64,000 bases of DNA from Aspidiotus rigidus (lineage: Eukaryota; Arthropoda; Insecta; Hemiptera; Diaspididae). Positions 1 through 9,990 of the stretch are shown in pieces (within the stretch, counting starts at the first letter, position 1; each line of letters begins with the position of its first letter). The position numbers and the translations under genes are program-made. Location of the stretch: positions 2,464,001-2,528,000 of the forward strand of contig JAVHKY010000008.1 in NCBI GenBank assembly GCA_035079385.1, given 5' to 3'. The notes below the pieces were generated by a model that saw only the letters and a program-made list of their open reading frames with translations, did no database searches and was not told the origin of the DNA.

Positions 1-179
1 CATCTTGAATGTCTTTTTTTAGTTGCTCGATCCAGATCAGTATACTAGGTTGCTTCCACTCGTTCGTATCCATCCTTATTCTATTAGGTATATCTTTCAA
101 GGACTCACTTTTGGTTTAATATAATAAGCTAACTATGTTTCGGCTCATTCTTGGTCTCCTCGGACTCTGAATTCGCAGA

Positions 180-1070
180 TTTCTAGACGACTGGGATACG
201 CTAGGAATCCAATTCAAGCTAGTTTAAGCCTAGTTGATGACATATCGATGCAGATTTCTGGATTGGGTCGAAGGTTTGAGATTCTGGAGGAATTAGTGAC
301 GTCATCAGCTTGAATTTGCCTGTGACGTCATTAAGCTTAGGACGTCGTCAGTTGGTGACGCCCTCGTTTGACTATCGCTTAGTATTAGAATAGCATAAGC
401 TAGACCTAGTTTAAAACTAGTATAGCCTAATTAGGCCTACTTTAAAGCTAGTATATATGTGAGGTGGAATAAGGAAATAGGGTGAAGGACCAAAAATTCA
501 TTTTTCCGTTCATGACAAATTCGTATGCACAATTTCACTTTCTTTCCAAAATGGTACTGATTATAGGGTCAGTAACAAACCCCCTTCAGAGTATAAACAA
601 AAATCCTTGACGCGTCTGTATGTTGTGGAATGCCTGTTGGAATTTCCAACTCTCTGTTACACAATTTTTCGTTTTGGTCGGTAAACCAATTTCTTGATTC
701 CACCTCACATATTGTATTCTAGGTCAGGGAAATTCGAACTCGGTCTCGCAAACTTGGACTCGCAGATTTCTGGGTTGGGTCGAGGATTCGTGCGATTGTA
801 AGGGGGGCGTAGTATAAACTTGCACATTGTATGCTAAGCCTACTGCAAGCCTAGTATAGGCTATTTTAGTTTAGCCTACCATAAGCATATTACTAGGCCC
901 AGTTTAAGGCAAGTATAATGCAATTAAAGCAAGTATAGTCTTAATTCACTGTATGTAATTGCAATCCGCCTAACTCGGACTTCCAGATTTTGGATTCGGA
1001 AGAGGGTCGCTGTCGCGGTCCTACAAGGGGACTCAGATTCGCAGATTTCCAATTCTGGGCTGGGGTGACA
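180..1070. repeat. Dispersed repeat family Z with a repeated 'cagatttctgg-ttgggtcga' core
   Basis: The core GCAGATTTCTGG followed by a TTGGGTCGA-like stretch occurs near 250-272 and 764-784, and a weaker version lies near 1039-1060. Between the cores are many variants of CTAGTNTAAGCCTA. Similar 'aagcctag/tagtataagcct' text recurs at about 9380-9470 and 27690-27790, so this looks like a dispersed non-coding repeat family. No long frame is present and no terminal structure was found. It is interrupted by the small element at 458-709. Identity is unknown. Confidence 0.4.
458..709. mobile_element. 252-bp miniature inverted-repeat element, TA target (Tc1/mariner-like MITE candidate)
   Basis: The left end reads TGTGAGGTGGAATAAGGAAA and the right end, reverse-complemented, reads TGTGAGGTGGAATCAAGAAA, giving terminal inverted repeats of about 20 bp with two mismatches. 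TA dinucleotides sit directly outside (456-457 and 710-711), as expected for a Tc1/mariner target duplication. The interior has no coding frame, so it would be non-autonomous. It lies inside repeat family Z, so it is younger than that copy. Superfamily assignment is inferred from the TA flanks only. Confidence 0.55.
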
Positions 1071-1074
1071 CCAA

Positions 1075-1960
1075 AAATGTCAATAACGCTCACCGACAAC
1101 AACTCCTGTCACCACCCCAGACACAAGTTAGCGGCGATTAAGAACTACTGCTACAGGGTAATTTCTATGAAGAAAAGAAAAAAAAATTGAGATAGTAAAG
1201 CAGATCGCAGCAGTTAACGGCTACTCTAAACGCCTGGTTGGGGGAGTCCTCGGGAAAATGAAAGCAAAGAAGGGAACTCATGACAGTATTGTGAGAAATT
1301 ACTCCGGATCATCACTGTACATAGGACAGTACACAAACAAGGTGATAATGGCGTTCAGCGGTTACGATGTGAATGTGGGCATCCATAACAATCCACTCAT
1401 TGGGGAGAAGACTAAGCAAGGACCAGACGGAGAGAAGGGACAAGATAAGCCTGAGCGGAGTGAGCAGGCTCGGTTGCAAACAGTACCAATGTATCTACAT
1501 TGGTGAGACTGGGAGAAAGTTCGACATCAGGAGAAATAAGGAACCCAACACTTCAAGGGAAAAGAAGATGGGAAGCCACTGTTTGACAAACACTGCACTG
1601 AAATGAAGAGCAGCACAATGGTGAAGGAATATTCAAAGTCATACGTGTAGGAAACCTCATCAAGAGTAGAGAACTCTGGGAACAGATAGTGTTGCATAGG
1701 CATAGAGGAGAAAAGTCAGCCTCTTGAACGACAGAATCGCGTTTGAAAGTGAAAGTGATTGGACGAGACAAAAAGAACGAGCATACGTGGTAGCCAATAG
1801 AAACACAGCACATAGGTGGATAAACCAATCACGACGCAGTATTGTTGTTGCCAATCAAATCGTAATATTAGATTGTAAAAACTATTTCTCAAGGTCTTGT
1901 TCCTCAATAGCGATCAAACTGATGATGACAGAGCAATGACGGAGTAACATCCGAAAGTAT
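1075..1960 (+). pseudogene. Penelope-like element, 3' part: RT C-terminus, linker and GIY-YIG domain (copy A1)
   Basis: Conceptual translation across frameshifts gives a PLE-type C-terminal RT segment with SCHHPRHKLAAIKNYCYR (about 1105-1155), then an AVNGYSKRLV linker (from about 1207), then an EN region in which YIGETGRKF (about 1495-1520) is the YIG half of a GIY-YIG nuclease. A C-terminal piece with RELWEQIVLHRHRGEKS follows at about 1668-1715. At least three frames are needed, so it is dead. The 5' two thirds of the RT are absent. Downstream text at 1735-1860 matches the reverse complement of 57640-57770, which shows that this copy and the minus-strand PLE near 57.6-60.1 kb belong to one family. 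Confidence 0.75.
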
Positions 1961-2027
1961 TCTTGTAAGCTAACTAATAAAGTAGAATTTTACCTTCAAA
2001 TTTCAGCGCTCTACTTACACCTCATTA

Positions 2028-2093
2028 CACTGAGTACAGAAACGACGTTGAAAGTAAGAACACTGAATACAGAAACGATGTTGAAAGGAAGAA
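2028..2093 (+). repeat. 33-bp tandem duplication
   Basis: Two adjacent diverged copies of a 33-bp unit beginning CACTGARTACAGAAACGAYG start at 2028 and 2061. It lies just downstream of PLE copy A1, and PLE 3' regions can carry short tandem repeats, but membership in the element is not shown. Confidence 0.6.
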
Positions 2094-3235
2094 AAATCGT
2101 CGGAATTACCTAAATACGTTGGCACTGGCAATATTTACTTCCAATGCATGTTTCATTTCCTTCCATTCACTGAATTTCCAAACGTCATATATTTCCGTCT
2201 CAATACAAGCCGAGAACGTAAAGATACCTAATGATTTCATTTCTGAATACGCTCTCCTCGTAAAATCTAAGTTAAATGGTACATAGAGAGCGGAAGAGTA
2301 GAGGGATCAACACCGATCAAAAGATTAAACCTTTCTCACTTCCAGTAGTGTAAGGTTTTCTGTAGTATTTATACGACACGTGATATCGACTTTGTACGGG
2401 TAAAAATTTCATACATGTGGACATCAACTGGCGAGAAAATTATTGCACTTTAGTCTTGAGCTACCTTCTGCAATTATTAAAATCAGCATGTTACCAAAGA
2501 GATTCTCTAATACGAGAGACTTGTACTGTGTACAGGCGTGCATAAGTAGACAAACACGAATGTGTTTATAACAAACCCGATAACTGAGAGTAATTTAAGT
2601 AAGTCAGATCAAATCTATGACTATATTCGGAAAGATTGAGTAAAATGCGGCGCCGCACCGTACCATAAGCAGAAGTCAACGGTTTATACGCTGAGAATAG
2701 TCGCAGTTTATTTTATTAAATTCGTTTTATTTTTCTCGAGCTGATTCAACTATAACGTATACATACCCCTTCTGAATTCGCGTTTATTCAGTATTTAATA
2801 ATTTAATACAGCCATAGGAGTAATATGCGCGTCACAGCATGAATATTTCATACTTCTTTTTTTTTTTCTTCTTTTTCATGCTCGCAAATAGATCATTATA
2901 CGGTTGATCGTCCATAATTTCATGCTAACATTACACATTACACGATAGGTCAACAGACAACAAAATAGTCATTTGGCCGATGAAGTCGTGCTGAAGTACT
3001 TGGCGATTCAGAATCTGAAATTACGTGTTTTCTTTTCCTTTTTTTTCTTTTTAAATCTTTTGTAAATATAGTAGGCAGGGCGCAGCCACTGTGTAGGGTA
3101 AATATCATAAAAGGTACAACCTATAGACTTTGTGACTAAGCAATTTTTGATGTAACAAACATTTTTGGAGGATGAGACTCCCTAATCGTATGTGTAGATA
3201 ATTTTATAAATACGTCCGGGCTTTTACTATAATTA
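2094..3235. other. No recognisable feature; AT-rich non-coding DNA
   Basis: No supported gene or terminal structure. T-rich tracts lie at about 2852-2875 and 3030-3058. The stretch ends at the candidate target site of the LINE at 3236. Confidence 0.5.
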
Positions 3236-5170
3236 AGATACCAAATATGCGTCATCCTACACCAACTTGGACTTCGAGGACCCTTCCCTCTCCTACTTCA
3301 AAATTATCTTACTAATCGATCTTTTAGAGTCCGCGTAAGCGATCACTATTCCTCAACCTTCCCTCAAGAAAATGGTATCCCCCAAGGATCCCCACTTAGT
3401 GGCACCCTCTTTCTCATCGCCATCAACAACATAACAAAAATCATAAAATTTCCAATTCAAACCCTCCTATTCTCTGATGACCTAAGTCTCCATTTACGTT
3501 CCACTAACACAACTCGCGCCCATCGTCTGCTACAAAAAACAATCAATAATGTACACGCTTGGCTTTCCCTCCTAGGATTCCGCATTTCTTACCCCAATAC
3601 CAAACTCGTCATTTTCCAAAAACCACGCCAGAAAACTATTAAATTTCCCCTTCTCACAATAGCTAACTACCCGATCCCACAAGTCAAAACTACTAAAGTT
3701 CTTGGCCTCAATTTCCACAACCGTCACTCTTGGATCCCCCATATCAAACTAACTAAATCAAAATGCATTCGAGCACTCAATGTCCTGAAATTCTTTTCCC
3801 ACCCTAAAGAAGGTTGTAACCGAAAAAACCTTCTCCACCTCTACCAGAGCTTAATCCGATCCATCCTCGATTACGGATCACCCATTTACGGTCTTGCCCC
3901 TCCCTCTCATTTAGAACTACTCGACACCATCCAAAATTCTTCACTCAGAATAGCTACTGGAGCATTCCGAACCAGTCCCGCTGAAAGCCTCTGTGCAGAC
4001 ACTGGCTTCCTCCCACTTCACTATCGACGCCTCAAACTGACAACCAACTTCCTCACAACTGTCCTACAATATCCGCAAACCCCCGTCCACCATCGCATAT
4101 TCCCCCCTCATCATAACCAAAATTCCTCGACCAATCTACGTTCCAACCTAGAACTCCAACTAGCACGCCCCTTCAAGTTCCATTGCCTTAACCACATCGT
4201 TCCCTCAACCCCTCTTTGGCTCTTTATTCCACCCAAAATCATTCGCGACCTAAAACGCCTCCCTCGTCTTTCAACTTCTCCCGAAGAATACCAAGAACAG
4301 TTTAACAAAATCCTTAACAACTTTTACAACCCTATACTATGTTTCACCGATGGATCTAAATATCAAAACAAAACCGGCTTTGCTTACTCAATAGATCACA
4401 TCACAGTCTCTCACCGAAACCGCAACACCGCATCCGTCTTTACCACTGAACTACAAGCAATCTTTAGCTGTTTAGAACACATCCTCACCAACCTACCCTC
4501 CCAATTTCCTCTCAACCCATTTTTAGTCATTTCCGACTCCCTATCATCTTTCGACGCCATATCCAACCACACTTCCTCCCACCCACTCATAAGTCGTATA
4601 CACACTCTCATTAACACCTTCCATACCATCCCCATCCCATTATTCTTCATCTGGGTAACTGGTCACAAGGGTATCCCAGGAAACGAAAATGTCGACAAAG
4701 CAGCCAAAGTAGCAACCCATAACCCATCAGTCAACCGCTCTTTCCTCCCCTCACGCTCAGATCTCTCCAAACACATCAACAAATTCATCACTCAAGCATG
4801 GTTCACTCATTGGTCTGATCTCAAATCACACTCAAACAAACTAGCCCAAATTAAAAATATTCCCACCTCATGGGACTCTTCAAATCTGTCAACACGCAGA
4901 GAAGAAATAGTCATCACCCGTCTCAGAATCGGCCACACCAGACTCACTCACACCCATCTCATCTCTAATATTATGCCTCTCTCATGCCCTCACTGCGAAT
5001 CTGAACACCCCCTATCCGTTCAACACATCTTCTGCTGCCCCAACTTGACCCAACTCCGTAATTCCTTATCCATCCCTCACAACCATACAGAAGCACTTTC
5101 AGATCTCTTTCCCTCCATCCCTAACATATTCAACTTTTTACAACAAGCCAACTTCCTCTCACGCATATAA
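3236..5170 (+). CDS. LINE ORF2 C-terminal part: partial reverse transcriptase, RNase H, zinc knuckle
   Basis: A single frame stays open for about 644 codons with no ATG before 4973, because the 5' end is lost; it was read directly from the sequence. It starts in the RT palm after motif A. Motif B is IPQGSPLSGTLF (about residue 48) and motif C is LFSDD (about 79), in place of the usual F/YADD. A thumb region follows. RNase H residues are visible as D372 (CFTDGS), E405 (TTELQA), D434 (VISDS) and D487 (ENVDKA), with GHKGIPGNE just before the last. The C-terminus has CPHCESEHPLSVQHIFCC, a CCHC-type knuckle. RNase H plus this knuckle is typical of I/R1-group LINEs; the exact clade is inferred. The strand is strikingly C-rich and G-poor. 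The absence of frameshifts suggests a fairly recent insertion. Confidence 0.88.
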   Translation, partial: RYQICVILHQLGLRGPFPLLLQNYLTNRSFRVRVSDHYSSTFPQENGIPQGSPLSGTLFLIAINNITKIIKFPIQTLLFSDDLSLHLRSTNTTRAHRLLQKTINNVHAWLSLLGFRISYPNTKLVIFQKPRQKTIKFPLLTIANYPIPQVKTTKVLGLNFHNRHSWIPHIKLTKSKCIRALNVLKFFSHPKEGCNRKNLLHLYQSLIRSILDYGSPIYGLAPPSHLELLDTIQNSSLRIATGAFRTSPAESLCADTGFLPLHYRRLKLTTNFLTTVLQYPQTPVHHRIFPPHHNQNSSTNLRSNLELQLARPFKFHCLNHIVPSTPLWLFIPPKIIRDLKRLPRLSTSPEEYQEQFNKILNNFYNPILCFTDGSKYQNKTGFAYSIDHITVSHRNRNTASVFTTELQAIFSCLEHILTNLPSQFPLNPFLVISDSLSSFDAISNHTSSHPLISRIHTLINTFHTIPIPLFFIWVTGHKGIPGNENVDKAAKVATHNPSVNRSFLPSRSDLSKHINKFITQAWFTHWSDLKSHSNKLAQIKNIPTSWDSSNLSTRREEIVITRLRIGHTRLTHTHLISNIMPLSCPHCESEHPLSVQHIFCCPNLTQLRNSLSIPHNHTEALSDLFPSIPNIFNFLQQANFLSRI

Positions 5171-5251
5171 TCACATAATCTAGCCGAGCTCATAGCCCTG
5201 AAGGCAGGCTGCTAGTAGCTCGTTAATTAAAATAAAATAAAATAAAAATAT
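3236..5251 (+). mobile_element. 5'-truncated non-LTR retrotransposon (I/Jockey-R1 group with RNase H), insertion unit
   Basis: The unit runs from a truncation point inside the RT domain to an AAAAT-rich 3' tail at about 5226-5251. An 8-bp direct repeat, TATAATTA, is present at 3228-3235 and 5252-5259 and is a plausible target-site duplication. It is short and AT-rich, so chance cannot be excluded. A truncated 5' end, intact 3' coding and a simple tail are the expected product of target-primed reverse transcription that stopped early. The coding part is described separately. Confidence 0.75.
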
Positions 5252-5706
5252 TATAATTATTTAAGAAAATTCAGAGCGAGAAAGCCTACCAACATTACTC
5301 CCAAAACTCTTTCTTCCAAGTTTTCCTCATGTATAATTTGATAATCGAAGTTTCTGCAACCCCTCCTTCTCAAATATCAAAATTTGTCTAGGTCACAGAA
5401 TTATTCATTCATTTAACGAGTCATAAGACAACTCGTGAGGATATGGATGAGTTCGGTATATTACTTACATATGTGGTACTCGTAATATAATGAAGAAGAT
5501 AAACGTCTTATGAATATAATACTATGTATTTGCTTCCTGAGGAGAATGATTAAAATGCCTGAGATGAAATGCATAAGACAGAGAAATTGACGTGTGAGGG
5601 AGATGCGGTCAGCGTTATTTTTGAGGGCTCTTGGGAGGAAAGAAGGGACGTTTAGATCAATTATTGGCATTATCGACCACCCTTAGAATTTTATTATTTT
5701 ATAACA

Positions 5707-5738
5707 ACGTTTCGGTAGCCTAGCTATACCATCTTCAG
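5707..5738 (-). ncRNA. Hammerhead-ribozyme-like motif in PLE pLTR (left arm)
   Basis: On the minus strand the order is CTGAAGA, then T, then a short hairpin GGTATAGCTAGGCTACC, then GAAACGT. CUGANGA, a stem, then GAAA is the conserved catalytic core of hammerhead ribozymes, which are known in PLE pLTRs. There is one extra U between the core box and the stem, as in the right arm, and the short stem III was not verified. Activity is inferred, not shown. Confidence 0.4.
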
Positions 5739-5931
5739 TTACGACCAAGGATGTTACTTACAGTCAAACTCATGGTATGACTATGGGTAACCCCCTCTAC
5801 TCCATTGTGGCTGATTTCGTTCTTGATTAATTTTTTACATATTTCTTTATTTTACAGATTTGGCTCTAGTCTATGTTGATGACAGCCTTTTTTATTTACA
5901 TGACTCTACAGCACTGCTAGTTTGATCGTAC

Positions 5932-5961
5932 CTGAGGATGGTAGCTAGACTACCGAAACGT
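5932..5961 (+). ncRNA. Hammerhead-ribozyme-like motif in PLE pLTR (right arm)
   Basis: Plus strand: CTGAGGA, then T, then a five-pair stem GGTAG/CTACC closed by CTAGA, then GAAACGT. Stem II is compensated relative to the left arm (loop and inner bases differ while the outer pairs are kept), which favours a selected RNA structure. The same extra U is present. Confidence 0.45.
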
Positions 5962-6179
5962 CATAAAATAATAAAATTCCAATAATGGTCAATACACGTA
6001 GTGCCAATAATTTATTTTGTTTTTACGAATATTTAACTTTCATTATTAAAGGCTTTTGCCACATTTTTAAAAATCATATTTTGTGATTTACCAACATTTC
6101 GATGCAACTGAGTAGGTCATCTCCAGGAAATAAAATAGGATTTTTCGAATTTGACTTCGATGATCAACTACGATCCTTT

Positions 6180-6880
6180 AGTCGAAATATTTCCGGGCTC
6201 CTCTCCTGATATGAATTCATTACCTTCTATTTTACACTTTTCTCCTAAGAAGCCTCTGCCTTCTTTGAACCACAATCTCTGATATACCGCTCAAAGGTCG
6301 AAATTTTCCGAATCCCTGCCCTCTTTATTTGTACAATTGGATGGTCGAAATTCTTGTCTTTACACCCCCTACCCTCACATGCAGCTCAATAGTCGAAATT
6401 ATCTATGGTCCCCTTCCCGATTATATAACTGAAGATCAAAATTTTCTCAAGTACCTACAACAAATCAAAAACCCCGCACCGTTTCCTCTAAACTGCAGTT
6501 GAGCTCCTCCCCATTCTTAGACTGCCAAGTAGTCGGAATTTTGCCGACTTCTTGATGGGAACTCGATGGTCTGACCTTTTGAGACTTCCCCGCTCTTGGT
6601 ATGTAGCTCAAACAACGAAATGCTAACATAAAAAATTTGATGGCACGAATTTTTCCGCAAGTCCCTAATGTCCACCTCCTCTCGGAATCACAGTTAGCCA
6701 GAAGAACAGCTGCTGACGGACATTTTTTTCAAATACCCCCTCCCCCTCAAATAAATCGGGGTCTGGCGAGAGAAAAGACATGAAACATGTCAAAAAAATT
6801 TTCTGGCATAGCCAAATAAATGAAAATCATGTTCCATGTCTTTTATATTTTATCAGTCATCTTGAAATATTTCAGTCAAG
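6180..6880. repeat. Degenerate dispersed repeats of family Y
   Basis: The stretch consists of diverged 40-60-bp units such as 'gctcaa-ggtcgaaatttt-ccaagtccc-ctccc' (for example 6288-6315, 6340-6360, 6388-6415). The same phrases recur near 16.5-17.1, 36.8-37.1, 40.4-41.1 and 54.4-55.0 kb. It includes the module GGCGAGAGAAAAGACATGAA (6769-6788), also seen at 9269 and, inverted and degenerate, near 35.78-35.82 kb. No coding frame. Confidence 0.5.
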
Positions 6881-6882
6881 GC

Positions 6883-7402
6883 TTCTACTAGGTCAAGTGT
6901 TCGTGAGATATTATTCGTTTACCCCTTTACCTATCTTGGCGTCGTATAAGTCTTCTATGAGAAATATGAGGTAGCGCGAACTCGCTCCGCTGGTTCGCCC
7001 CCTGTCTCGCTGTTGTATTGGGATGGTATGTGACAATTCAAGTCTAGGGGACTTGGAAAAATTTCGACTATCCAGCCTTTATTTATTTAATTATTTAATT
7101 ATTCAATTATTTAATTATTTAATTATTTGATTATTTAATTATTTAATATTATTTATTTATTTATTTATTTATTATTAATTCTTGTACTAGGTCAAGTGTT
7201 CGTGAGATATTATTCGTTTACCCCTTTACCTATCTTGGCGTCGTATAAGTCTTGTATGAGAAATATTTTGAGGTAATTGTGGGTGTTCTATGTTTTGAGG
7301 TATCAACTTTCGTGGGGCGAACGAGCGATCTCGCTGTTGTATTGGAATGGTATGAGAAAATTCAAGTCTAGGGGACTTGGAAAAATTTCGACTATCCAGC
7401 CA
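6883..7402 (+). repeat. About 200-bp direct duplication separated by an ATTT/AATT-rich tract
   Basis: The segment beginning 'ctaggtcaagtgttcgtgag' (6889) and ending 'aaaaatttcgactatccagcc' (7078) recurs at about 7187-7402 with small indels. The spacer 7079-7180 is almost entirely ATTT/AATT repeat. Unequal exchange or slippage through the AT tract would explain the duplication. Confidence 0.75.
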
Positions 7403-7800
7403 TATATGATAGGAAGAGGGACTTGGAAAATTTTCTAATCAATAATTATATTAATTATTTAATTATTTATTTATTTAATTATTATTTAATTATTTAATTA
7501 TTTAATTATTTAATCATTTAATTATTATTGAATTAATTATTTATTATTATTACGCGGGGTGTACTCGCGAATTTCTGAATCACCCACGGGGTAGAGATTT
7601 TCTAATTATTAATTATATTAATTATTTAATTATTTAATTATTAATTAATTAATTATTTATTATTATTACGCGGGGTGTACTCGCGAATTTCTGAATCACC
7701 CAAGGGGTAGAGATTTTCTAATTATTAATTATATTAATTATTTAATTATTTATTTATTTAATTATTTAATTATTTATTTATTTATTTATTTATTATTAAT
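7079..7800. repeat. AT-rich simple repeats, (ATTT)n/(AATT)n, in blocks
   Basis: Low-complexity tracts of TTATTTAATTATTTAATTA type lie at about 7079-7180, 7438-7550, 7600-7668 and 7716-7805. They separate copies of other modules, including the 'acgcggggtgtactcgcg' module. Confidence 0.85.
7551..7721 (+). repeat. Tandem 115-bp unit carrying an 'acgcggggtgtactcgcg' module
   Basis: The module ACGCGGGGTGTACTCGCGAA with following text to 'gtagagatttt' occurs at 7551-7606 and 7666-7721, 115 bp apart, with the AT tract as the rest of the unit. A third copy lies at 9167-9212, followed by a related 'gatgtactcgcgagtttc' at about 9242. GC-rich and conspicuous against the AT-rich surroundings; function unknown. 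Confidence 0.75.
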
Positions 7801-8353
7801 TATTACTAGCGGTTGGCAGCGCGCCTCCGGCGCGCCTGACCGCCAGCTGTGTGTTGAGTCGATATCAGTGTTTTGTAAATATTTCGATTTTAAGGGTAAA
7901 AGCTGAGTTGACAGGTAAGGGCTGTATTGCAGCAAAAAACGGACTAATTCATGAACCGTCGCAATGATTAAGGAAATAGATGGACAGTAGGTAAAAAGCC
8001 TGCCATATCCCCGAAGCATTACATCAGTCTGTGTAGAGGCATGAGACGAACTCAGTCGTTTCCTATATGAGAAACCGGATGTAATTTTCTTAATTCTTTC
8101 TCGAACCCAGTACCTTTTCTTAGGTAGTTTCAAACTCTGACGACGATATTTACCTAATGTATAGTTACTCGTCACAAAAGAAGAGCAAATTTTCAAGAAA
8201 TTATTTTACATAAACGTCTCCTTTCAAAATCAAAAATTGGATACGTAAACCTCGAATAGTCTCTGTAGATTCATCCAGAGCAACCGGTTTAAATGCTCTC
8301 TCTCTGTAAACACAATGATCTTAAATACGCATCAGTCAAAATACCAATAGTTC

Positions 8354-8890
8354 CAAAATTTCCTCCTAAAAATCTGGAATTGGGCTCATTCGAAAGGAAA
8401 TTAAAGGGGCAACAATTTTTGTTCTCTTCAATTTTTCATAAAAATGAGTAAAACTCGAGTTATCACCATAACTTAATTTTTATAACTGCGCTAATTCACT
8501 TGAGAGCTGACTTAACGCGTGAAGCCTGTATTCATCGCAGCAGAATACAGACAAATCCATTGACATTTTGCCAGTCCCTAAGAAAACACACGGACAACAG
8601 GTAAAAAAAAGGGTAATTTCCGCTAGCCCATACGCAGTGCGCACCCTGTCTAGACATTGGTTCTTGTATGAGATACCGGATGTAAAATCCTTTATGTAGG
8701 TGTTTTTAAAACTGTGAATAAAATAACTTGCTTAGTATGGAAGTACAGCGAATACTGTAGTCACAAAATTTCCTCCTAAAAATCTGGAACCGGGCTCATT
8801 CGAAAGGAAATTACAGGGGCTACAATTTTTGTTCTCTTCAATTTTTCATAAAAATGAGTTATACTCGAGTTATCACAATAATTCAATTCT
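8354..8890 (+). repeat. Direct duplication of a 125-130-bp module, 410 bp apart
   Basis: Copies at 8354-8482 and 8764-8890 share 'aaaatttcctcctaaaaatc' through 'gagttatcac'. Related but weaker duplication extends upstream: 'gaaaccggatgtaa' at about 8070 and 'gataccggatgtaa' at about 8669. The right part ends at 9100-9170 in 'cgagttataaacggacagga' and a run of ACGGACAG-like units, resembling the 3' end of a mobile element. No protein was recognised. Confidence 0.6.
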
Positions 8891-9779
8891 CGAAACTGCG
8901 CCACTCAACGCGCGTAGGTCTAACGTACATGGCAAGCTACACCACCACGTTTTTTTATATTGAAAAAAGTCATTGTTTTCGCCCTTTTTTGAAATTACTC
9001 AGCACCTCCCCGTCAAATTTTTATTTTTATGAGTCTATGTGCTGCTCTGGGATGAGGACAATATATCCTGAAAGTTTGAAAGCGATCGGCCCAGTAGTTC
9101 TCGAGTTATAAACGGACAGGAGGACGGACAGACAGACAAACTTTCTGCTTTATATATTAGATTAGTACGCGGGGTGTACTCGCGAATTTCTGAATCACCC
9201 ACGGGGTAGAGATTTCTCTTGACGGGGGAGGGGGGAGGGGGGATGTACTCGCGAGTTTCAAAATCGGGGTCCGGCGAGAGAAAAGACATGGAACACGTCA
9301 AAAAATGGTTTCCTTAACGAAATCAAACGAAGAACGCCCGGAACCTATTTTATGAGGCAAATTGATTTGATATTGAGAATTCAAGCAAGCCTAGATTTAG
9401 GATGAAGCTGGTACGAAGGGGGCCTAGACCTACTGTAAACCTAGTATAAAATATGTCAGTGATCTGGACCTATTTTAGGGACATCTGGATAAACTTTTGA
9501 CAAGCGCTGATATTGATGATCCCTTTTTCGAAGTCCAGCATTAGCTTAATTTTATGTCGTGCAATCATGTACCAGGTGTTCTTCAACAGCTGCTTTTAAT
9601 GCGGCCAATTTCGCTTCGGGGTGCAATTTTTCGGGAGTTTCGTTTCGTGCATCCGGCATTCGGGAATATTGATTTGAGGTGAATGGTATTCGGGAACTTT
9701 TTCGTTCAAAAATCTGTCTTTCGGGATTTTGTCCGGGAATCACGCCGTCAACTTGTGCCCAGGGAAGGGGCGATACAAT

Positions 9780-9990
9780 TCATTTGAGATGATGTTGTCT
9801 ATGTGCGTTGGCTTGCTGTAGATTCTGTCTGTGCGTTGACTTTTTATAGATTTTGTATCTTCTATCCTATTGATCATCAGTGTGAGTGCTTGGTACAAAT
9901 GTTGATAGTCTCATTGTTCCTTTCCTCTGTGAATTTGATGCTTTCAAATATTATTTTAAGCGAAGTGTTATCAGATTCGTTCGCAGTGGC
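9780..9990 (-). pseudogene. Penelope-like element fragment (RT C-terminal region)
   Basis: The minus strand of 9740-9830 translates to RIYSKPTHIDNIISNELYR followed by PFPGHKLTA, matching the PLE pattern 'IYxKPTxTD...HKxAA' just after the RT palm. The plus-strand text 'gatttttgtat...ctat-cctattgatc-tcagtgtgag' closely resembles 58136-58170, which is the same part of the minus-strand PLE there. Short and broken by stops; the flanks are not resolved. Confidence 0.55.

Larger units (their letters stand above)
5659..6012 (+). mobile_element. Internally deleted Penelope-like element between inverted pLTR-like arms
   Basis: Arms at 5659-5738 and 5932-6012 are inverted copies of one about 80-bp sequence. 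Between them, the plus strand encodes a PLE RT motif B region (TYSQTHGMTMGNPLYSIVAD, about 5756-5815) and then, after a stop and a frame change, motif C (LVYVDDSLFYL, about 5868-5900). Inverted or tandem pLTRs around the ORF are a known PLE arrangement. Here almost the whole ORF is missing. Both arms carry a hammerhead-like core, listed separately. Confidence 0.65.

Noticed and set aside
7786..8196. 136-codon minus-strand frame
   Set aside because: It overlaps a simple repeat and a duplicated non-coding module; no family features.
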